Assembly (NCBI GenBank): GCA_003517945.1
Contig: DOZP01000329.1
Span: forward strand, 1,646 to 10,247
Direction of reading: 5' to 3'
Source: Porphyromonadaceae bacterium
Lineage (GTDB): Bacteria > Bacteroidota > Bacteroidia > Bacteroidales > Tannerellaceae
Length of the DNA stretch: 8,602 nucleotides
Shown here: positions 1 to 4,576 of the stretch, piece by piece
Layout: every line of letters starts with the position of its first letter
Numbering within the stretch: position 1 is the stretch's first letter
Made by a program: the position numbers and the translations under genes
Notes under the pieces: model-generated
Told to the model about the DNA's origin: nothing
Database searches by the model: none
The model's input: only the letters and a program-made list of their open reading frames with translations

Positions 1-40
1 CTACTATTCAATATTATTAATATACAAAAAATTAATTCTC

Positions 41-2197
41 ATGAAAGTTTATCAAACAAGTGAAATTAAGAACATTTCAATTTTGGGAAGTTCTGGTACC
101 GGGAAAACCACCCTTGCTGAAGCGATGCTTTACGAGGGTGGTGTTATAAAACGTCGCGGATCTGTAAAAACCGGTTCTACGGTTGCCGATTATTTTCCGG
201 TAGAGAAAGAGTATGGGTATTCTGTTTTCTCTACCGTTTTTAGTGTAGAATGGAATGGTCTGAAACTGAATTTTATAGATTGTCCGGGATCGGATGATTT
301 TATCGGAGGGGCTGTTTCCGCACTGAATGTGACGGATACCGCTTTGATGGTTATCAATGCCCAGTATGGTATTGAGGTAGGTACAATCAACCAGTTCCGT
401 TATACGGAACAGTTCCATAAACCGGTGATATTTGTGATCAATCAGCTTGACAATGATAAAGCGGATTATGAATCGTCTGTTTCTCAATTGAAGGAAAATT
501 ACGGGAATAAGGTGGTACAGATACAGTATCCGGTTACGTGCGGAACTTCTTTTAACGAAGTGGTTGATGTGCTCAAGATGAAGTTATACCGTTGGAAGCC
601 TGAGGGTGGGGTACCCGAGGTGCTTGATATTCCCGATAGTGAAATAGATAAAGCGACCGAATTGCATCGTATACTTATTGAGGCGGCTGCCGAACACGAT
701 GATTCGCTGATGGAAAAATTCTTTGATCAGGGTTCGCTGACAGAAGACGAGATGCGCGCCGGAATTCGTGCCGGTCTTGTGACGCGTGGTATGTTTCCTG
801 TATTTTGTGTATGCGCAGAGCGCGATATGTGTGTGCGTCGTACACTTGAGTTTCTTGGAAATGTGGTGCCCTGTACGGATAAAATGCCTCGTTTGGTAAC
901 AACGGACGGTAAAGAGATTACGCCGGATCCGGAGGGGCCAACCAGTTTGTTCTTTTTCAAAACCACGATTGAGCCTCATATCGGGCAGGTTTCTTATTTT
1001 AAGGTATTATCGGGAAAAATAAAAGCCGGTGATGATTTACAGAATGCTGATCGTGGTTCCAAAGAGCGTATCGCGCAGTTGTTTGTTGTTGACGGGCAGA
1101 TGCGTGCGGAAGTCCCGGAAATGGTTGCGGGAGATATTGGGGCGACTGTAAAGTTGAAGGATGTGCGTTTAGGTAATACACTGAATGGAAAAGGATGTGA
1201 TTATAGGTTTGATTTCATCCGTTATCCCGAGCCGAAATACCGTCGCGCGATCAAGGCTGTGAATGAATCCGATGCGGAAAAATTAAGTGAGATATTGAAC
1301 CGTATGCATGAAGAGGATCCGACCTGGTTAATTGAGCAGTCAAAAGAATTAAAACAAACAATCGTATCGGGACAGGGAGAGTTTCATCTTCGTACATTGA
1401 AATGGCGTATAGAGAACAATGATAAACTTTCGATCGAATTTCTTGAGCCGAAGATTCCTTACCGTGAAACTATAACGAAGTCTGCCCGTGCCGATTACCG
1501 CCATAAAAAACAGTCGGGAGGCGCCGGCCAGTTCGGGGAAGTGCATCTTATCATAGAACCTTATTATGAAGGAATGCCTGCTCCAACCGTTTACCGTTTC
1601 GGCGGACAGGAGTTCAAAATGAGTGTGCGTGATACGCAAACGATTGATCTGGATTGGGGTGGAAAACTGGTTTTTGTAAGTTGTATTGTCGGCGGATCGA
1701 TTGACGCCCGTTTCCTGCCTGCCATTCTGAAAGGTATTATGGCGCGTATGGAACAGGGTCCGCTTACCGGTTCGTATGCCCGCGATGTGCGCGTTTGTGT
1801 CTATGACGGAAAAATGCACCCGGTTGACAGTAATGAAATCTCATTTATGCTTGCCGGACGTAATGCGTTCAGTATGGCTTTTAAAGAGGCAGGTCCGAAA
1901 ATCCTGGAACCGATCTATGATATAGAGGTGCTTGTTCCGGCGGATTTTATGGGAGACGTGATGGGTGATTTGCAGGGACGCCGGGCCATGATCATGGGTA
2001 TGAACAGTGAAAAAGGGTATGAGAAAATTATGGCTAAAGTGCCGTTGAAAGAAATGGCAAGCTATTCCACTTCATTGAGCTCAATTTCCGGAGGACGTGC
2101 ATCGTTTACCATGAAATTCTCTTCCTATGAGCTTGTTCCGACAGATGTTCAGGAAAAACTACTGAAAGAGTATGCGGAATCTCAGACGGATGAATAA
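41..2197 (+). CDS. fusA2: EF-G2-like translation elongation factor G paralogue with degenerate GTPase centre
   Basis: 718 residues, full length for EF-G. Domain I is about 1-280, domain II about 300-385, domain III about 398-470 (GQGEFHL at 444-450, cf. canonical GMGELHL), and IV-V about 473-700 with the HKKQSGGAGQFGEV loop at 488-501. The P-loop is intact (GSSGTGKT, 16-23), but other GTPase motifs are altered. Canonical DTPGHVDF is DCPGSDDF (80-87), so the catalytic His is Ser84. NKxD is NQLD (134-137). The switch I RGITI segment reads YGYSV (58-62). These changes match the Bacteroides EF-G2 family, an EF-G paralogue known to support translocation without GTP hydrolysis and to matter under carbon limitation and in the gut. 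It is therefore probably not the housekeeping fusA. A cytoplasmic ribosome-binding role is inferred from the family. The ATG at 41 gives the expected N-terminus before the P-loop. Only 40 AT-rich bases lie upstream, with no recognisable promoter. The gene ends in its own terminator, so it is probably monocistronic at this end. Confidence 0.93.
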   Translation: MKVYQTSEIKNISILGSSGTGKTTLAEAMLYEGGVIKRRGSVKTGSTVADYFPVEKEYGYSVFSTVFSVEWNGLKLNFIDCPGSDDFIGGAVSALNVTDTALMVINAQYGIEVGTINQFRYTEQFHKPVIFVINQLDNDKADYESSVSQLKENYGNKVVQIQYPVTCGTSFNEVVDVLKMKLYRWKPEGGVPEVLDIPDSEIDKATELHRILIEAAAEHDDSLMEKFFDQGSLTEDEMRAGIRAGLVTRGMFPVFCVCAERDMCVRRTLEFLGNVVPCTDKMPRLVTTDGKEITPDPEGPTSLFFFKTTIEPHIGQVSYFKVLSGKIKAGDDLQNADRGSKERIAQLFVVDGQMRAEVPEMVAGDIGATVKLKDVRLGNTLNGKGCDYRFDFIRYPEPKYRRAIKAVNESDAEKLSEILNRMHEEDPTWLIEQSKELKQTIVSGQGEFHLRTLKWRIENNDKLSIEFLEPKIPYRETITKSARADYRHKKQSGGAGQFGEVHLIIEPYYEGMPAPTVYRFGGQEFKMSVRDTQTIDLDWGGKLVFVSCIVGGSIDARFLPAILKGIMARMEQGPLTGSYARDVRVCVYDGKMHPVDSNEISFMLAGRNAFSMAFKEAGPKILEPIYDIEVLVPADFMGDVMGDLQGRRAMIMGMNSEKGYEKIMAKVPLKEMASYSTSLSSISGGRASFTMKFSSYELVPTDVQEKLLKEYAESQTDE

Positions 2198-2225
2198 TTG
2201 ACTTTACATATGAAATTTAACAAGG

Positions 2226-2260
2226 ATAACGGTATCTGATTTCAGATGCCGTTATTTTTT
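2226..2260 (+). terminator. Rho-independent terminator of the EF-G2 gene
   Basis: A 13-bp stem (2226-2238 pairing with 2243-2255, one G-T wobble) with an ATTT loop is followed by an uninterrupted T run (2255-2260). It starts 28 nt after the EF-G2 stop codon. The opposite strand has no T tract, so it acts only on + strand transcripts. It also separates EF-G2 from the convergent two-gene unit. Confidence 0.9.
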
Positions 2261-2279
2261 CGGTTCGTTGCCTTGTTGG

Positions 2280-2459
2280 TCATTTCTGATTTTTTCTGTT
2301 TTTGTAAAGCGGAACAAAAACGATGATTGCGGAGGCTATAATTGAAAAGATTACCATGAAGTCAATTTCTTTACTGTATGCGAGAAGCATATAACACAAT
2401 ACGATCCATAACAATATAATACATACAGCCTGACTATTGGTTATTTTGCGACGTGCCAT
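2280..2459 (-). CDS. 59-residue two-helix membrane protein, function unknown
   Basis: Reading the minus strand from ATG at 2459 gives 59 codons and TGA at 2280. The N-terminus is MARRKITNSQ and the C-terminus KNRKNQK. Two hydrophobic segments (about residues 11-28 and 35-52) are separated by a short polar turn (YSKEID). Positive charges at both ends suggest a hairpin with both termini in the cytoplasm. It starts 21 nt after the stop of the DUF2007 gene on the same strand, so the two are probably co-transcribed. An AAGAACTGAAG stretch precedes the start codon, with no strong Shine-Dalgarno. I do not recognise a named family. The gene is short enough to be missed by automatic length cut-offs. 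Its clean composition, membrane topology and operon position make it more than a chance ORF. Confidence 0.7.
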   Translation of the reverse strand: MARRKITNSQAVCIILLWIVLCYMLLAYSKEIDFMVIFSIIASAIIVFVPLYKNRKNQK

Positions 2460-2480
2460 CTTCAGTTCTTTGGATTAAAA

Positions 2481-2867
2481 TCATCCGTTATAGTATTTAT
2501 TCAGTAAAATAATCACGCCAAGCAATACGACTATAAGAATCAGTATGATTGTCATCATTTTTGACAGTCCGGATTTATTTTGCTCATATTCGGCATTGTC
2601 TTTTTCCGAATTCTCGGAACCAATTCCGTCAAGCATCTCTTCCGAAAAATCATATCCGTGATCTTTCATTATTTCCGATGCGCGTTGTACGTCTTTTTCC
2701 AGCAGTTCGACTTTAGCACCGCCGATATCAGCTTTGCCGAATAACACGCGGCTACTGATACCATCGCGGACGTAGCATTCTATTCCTTCCGATTTCAGCA
2801 GGTTCGCCAGCATTTCCGCTTCTGTGGTTTGCATAAACCGTGCTATTTCAACTATTTTATCTTTCAT
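2481..2867 (-). CDS. DUF2007 (putative signal-transducing) protein with C-terminal membrane anchor
   Basis: 128 residues from ATG at 2867. Residues about 4-72 fit the DUF2007 pattern: a beta strand (IVEIARF), a helix containing TTEAEMLANLLKSEGIE, then CYVRDG and a later AKVELLEKDVQRASEIM segment. This is a small ferredoxin-like fold seen in Bacteroidota and proteobacterial proteins of unknown biochemical role. After an acidic, polar linker (about 73-100), one strongly hydrophobic helix (about 104-123) ends in NKYYNG, so this is a tail-anchored protein with the DUF2007 domain probably in the cytoplasm. A longer reading frame begins at a TTG at 2886-2888. That TTG is the last three bases of the -7 promoter element, so it cannot be transcribed as a start. 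ATG 2867 is therefore chosen, with a leader of roughly 10-15 nt. It is the first gene of a two-gene unit with the 59-residue membrane protein. Confidence 0.85.
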   Translation of the reverse strand: MKDKIVEIARFMQTTEAEMLANLLKSEGIECYVRDGISSRVLFGKADIGGAKVELLEKDVQRASEIMKDHGYDFSEEMLDGIGSENSEKDNAEYEQNKSGLSKMMTIILILIVVLLGVIILLNKYYNG

Positions 2868-2885
2868 ACGAAATGTCTGTTTCTG

Positions 2886-2915
2886 CAAAGGTAATACAAC
2901 CGGGAGGAAAACAAA
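2886..2915 (-). promoter_or_regulatory. Bacteroidota-type promoter of the DUF2007 operon
   Basis: On the minus strand a perfect -7 element TACCTTTG (TAnnTTTG; plus-strand 2893-2886) lies 18 nt downstream of TTTG (plus-strand 2915-2912). A second TTTG sits 5 nt further out. The predicted transcript starts about 2880, very close to ATG 2867. Spacing and sequence match the known Bacteroides housekeeping sigma consensus. Confidence 0.75.
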
Positions 2916-3048
2916 ACAAACTAATCTGTTTTTGTTGCTGAACGGTATGCTTTCTTCATCGTACGACCTGTAATGGATTTGGCATTAATGGTCTGATTTT
3001 TAGGTGGAAATGTTTTCTCGTCTGCCAACAAATAAAAGTTAATTTACT
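2916..3048. other. Central part of the divergent intergenic region, nothing recognised
   Basis: The full gap between divergent genes runs from 2868 to 3220 (353 bp). Its left edge carries the DUF2007 promoter and its right part the tandem promoter and leader of the ATPase gene. In this central stretch I see no ORF with protein-like composition, no strong hairpin and no tRNA. Confidence 0.5.
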
Positions 3049-3079
3049 TTTGAAAAAATATCTTGATTTAATATCTTTA
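3049..3079 (+). promoter_or_regulatory. Upstream promoter (P1) of the ATPase-regulator operon
   Basis: TTTG at 3049-3052, a 19-nt spacer, then TATCTTTA at 3072-3079, which deviates from TAnnTTTG only in the last base. It is in tandem with a better -7 element 25 nt downstream, and the two share a 15-nt repeat. Confidence 0.45.
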
Positions 3080-3104
3080 CATTTAATTTAATTTAATATC
3101 TTTG
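3076..3104 (+). promoter_or_regulatory. Downstream promoter (P2) of the ATPase-regulator operon
   Basis: A perfect -7 element TATCTTTG lies at 3097-3104. The best -33 candidate is TTTA at 3076-3079, 17 nt away, which is also the end of the P1 -7 element. A start near 3110 would give a leader of about 110 nt before ATG 3221, unusually long beside the other genes here. Confidence 0.6.
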
Positions 3105-3141
3105 CGTTTAGCTCTTATGTTTACAGTTTCAATAATCGTTT

Positions 3142-3195
3142 ATGAAACGAACATTCTTTAATTCCGGGTTCCAAACTTTAAATTTTGAATCTTGA
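3142..3195 (+). CDS. Possible 17-codon leader ORF in the 5' UTR
   Basis: Inside the predicted leader, ATG at 3142 opens a 17-codon frame beginning MKRTFFNSGF and ending at TGA 3193-3195, 25 nt before the real gene. Its first nine bases (ATGAAACGA) are identical to the start of the downstream CDS, so it might be a decayed duplicate start or a leader peptide. There is no Shine-Dalgarno and no other support; it may be chance. Confidence 0.15.
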   Translation: MKRTFFNSGFQTLNFES

Positions 3196-3220
3196 ATGTT
3201 AAAATTAAAAATTTGTACAA

Positions 3221-3811
3221 ATGAAACGAGAATCATCAACTGAAAAAAAACGATCTTCTGTTCGTCTTTCCGAGAACGAACTGCTGAAAGATGTACCTCC
3301 GGTAGCCGTATTAAGTCTTAACAGGGTGAGTTCTTATTCTATAGAAAATGAAGCGGATGTTGCCCGTTTCACAAATGGTATTGAACTGAACGATTCATGG
3401 ATGGATCAAGCGGATGATGAAACCGTTTCATTACATCCTTTTTTATCCGATGGGTTGATTTTGGCCGTAAAAAACTACTGTGATTCTCTTCCCAATGTGT
3501 ATTTTGAGAGTTTCGGAACAGAGGACGAGATGGAAAAACACTTGAAGGTCATTCTTTACCGCTCTGTTTGTGAACTGATAAGTAATGCCGAGAAATATGC
3601 TTTCGCCGCCAATATATTTGTGCAGGTAATAGCTGAAAATGGTTTTATTTCCGTCACAGTATATGATAATGGCAAAGGTTTCGATCCGGAAACCGTTACT
3701 GTTGGTACCGGATTAGGAACTATTGCGACAGCAGCAATCGCTTATAAAGGGAAAATGAAAATTCACACATCATCCAATGGCACTGAAATAAGTGTTGAAA
3801 TAGAACAATGA
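3221..3811 (+). CDS. Stand-alone GHKL ATPase domain of the NarX/NreB kinase type, lacking the phosphoacceptor His
   Basis: 196 residues, much shorter than a sensor kinase. The C-terminal half is a HATPase_c domain: N box ELISNAEKYA (118-127), G1 box DNGKGF (149-154) and G2 box GTGLG (162-166). The segment just before it, LHPFLSDGLILAVKNYCDSL (71-90), resembles the second dimerisation helix that precedes the ATPase in HisKA_3 kinases. The first helix with its conserved His is missing. The only His residues are 72, 107 and 182, none in an RxxHD-type context. There is no signal peptide, membrane segment or sensor domain, so it is cytoplasmic. Residues 1-65 are polar and unrecognised. It overlaps the response regulator gene by 4 nt (ATGA), implying translational coupling and a shared task. 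It could act as an ATP-dependent partner or anti-regulator rather than an autokinase, or it could phosphorylate in trans; the sequence does not decide this. ATG 3221 follows GTACAA and is the only sensible start. Confidence 0.8.
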   Translation: MKRESSTEKKRSSVRLSENELLKDVPPVAVLSLNRVSSYSIENEADVARFTNGIELNDSWMDQADDETVSLHPFLSDGLILAVKNYCDSLPNVYFESFGTEDEMEKHLKVILYRSVCELISNAEKYAFAANIFVQVIAENGFISVTVYDNGKGFDPETVTVGTGLGTIATAAIAYKGKMKIHTSSNGTEISVEIEQ

Positions 3812-4503
3812 ATATGATAAAAGTACATATTGTCGATCATCATAAAATGTTGGTCGCCGGGATTTATTCCTTAATTGATCAATCACAAATAGCGATTGTC
3901 TCCGGTATTTCGGAGACATTGACCGATTGCCGGAGAGCATTGCAAAAACAACAACCGGATGTATTGTTAACCGAACTCAGTCATCTGGTTATAGGAGATC
4001 CGGATTTTCCTCTGAACAAGAAAAAAAATAAAAAAGGCGGCTATTATAATGGGATCGATTTTTGTGAGGATGTGAAACATTGCTATCCGCATATAAAAAT
4101 AGTCGTACTCACAGGTTACAGCAACTGGACTGTTGTGCGCCGGATGTTGAAAATCGGTGTTTCCGGATATGTGTTGAAAACATCTCCTTTATATGAAGTC
4201 TTAAACGCAATCGATAGTGTGATGGACGGAAATGATACCTATTTATGCGAGAAAAGCAGGCTGCAGCTTCGTAAGGAAATAAAAGGACCTTTTTTTTGGG
4301 CGACAGTAGCGGAACAGAAGTTTTTGAGGCAGCTTGCCGAAGGTTTTACAAATGAGGAGATCGCGGATAAGTTATGTCTTGCGCATAATACGATTATAAC
4401 CAGACGCAAGTTATTAATTCAAAAATTTGGCGGTGAAGGTTCGATTAATATGTTGAAGAAAGCGATGCAAATGGGATTGATATGGGAAGATCTTATTCCA
4501 TAA
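3808..4503 (+). CDS. NarL/LuxR-type response regulator with Glu at the phosphoacceptor site
   Basis: 231 residues. The receiver domain is about 4-140 and the LuxR-type helix-turn-helix about 165-228 (FTNEEIADKLCLAHNTI, 180-196, with the recognition helix near 190-203). Conserved receiver points: beta 1 is VHIVDHHKM, so the usual DD pair is D10-H11. Beta 3 is PDVLLTEL, placing Glu56 where the phosphorylated Asp should be. Switch Thr102 (LTGY) and Lys124 (VLKT) are kept. Between beta 3 and helix 3 lies an insertion of about 18 residues containing the basic stretch NKKKNKKGG. Glu at this position often mimics the phosphorylated state, so the protein may be constitutively active or controlled by its partner instead of by phosphotransfer (inference). 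ATG 3808 overlaps the ATPase stop codon; ATG 3814 (Met3) is a possible alternative. A DNA-binding regulator of the adjacent AAA+ gene is the simplest role. Confidence 0.88.
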   Translation: MNMIKVHIVDHHKMLVAGIYSLIDQSQIAIVSGISETLTDCRRALQKQQPDVLLTELSHLVIGDPDFPLNKKKNKKGGYYNGIDFCEDVKHCYPHIKIVVLTGYSNWTVVRRMLKIGVSGYVLKTSPLYEVLNAIDSVMDGNDTYLCEKSRLQLRKEIKGPFFWATVAEQKFLRQLAEGFTNEEIADKLCLAHNTIITRRKLLIQKFGGEGSINMLKKAMQMGLIWEDLIP

Positions 4504-4506
4504 CCG

Positions 4507-4529
4507 AAATACCTATAAATGGGGTATTT
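4507..4529 (+). promoter_or_regulatory. NarL-like inverted repeat, candidate operator
   Basis: AAATACC (4507-4513) and GGTATTT (4523-4529) form perfect 7-bp arms. Within them TACCTAT (4510-4516) fits the NarL heptamer TACYYMT, and TGGGGTA (4520-4526) is an inverted copy with one mismatch, separated by 3 nt. The centre (about 4518) is roughly 41 nt upstream of the predicted transcription start, a class II activator position, and the repeat overlaps the -33 element. It could instead be a weak hairpin after the regulator gene; no T tract follows. Confidence 0.4.
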
Positions 4530-4555
4530 GAGTATAAAAACAAAAGCTATTTTTG
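4527..4555 (+). promoter_or_regulatory. Bacteroidota-type promoter of the AAA+ gene
   Basis: TTTG at 4527-4530, a 17-nt spacer, then TATTTTTG (TAnnTTTG) at 4548-4555. The start of transcription is expected near 4559-4562, about 15 nt before ATG 4577. The AAA+ gene can therefore be expressed separately from the upstream ATPase-regulator pair. Confidence 0.65.
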
Positions 4556-4576
4556 CAAAACGTAAAAAAAGATCTT

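Noticed and set aside
584..979. 131-codon minus strand frame inside EF-G2
   Set aside because: Antisense shadow, rich in Arg, His and Thr, with no family resemblance.
1349..1819. 156-codon minus strand frame inside EF-G2
   Set aside because: It lies antisense to conserved EF-G domains III-IV and has no recognisable motif, promoter or ribosome binding site.
4507..4529. Inverted repeat after the regulator gene as a Rho-independent terminator
   Set aside because: The stem is only 7 bp with a 9-nt loop and is followed by GAGTATAAAA rather than a T run. It fits better as an operator overlapping the promoter.
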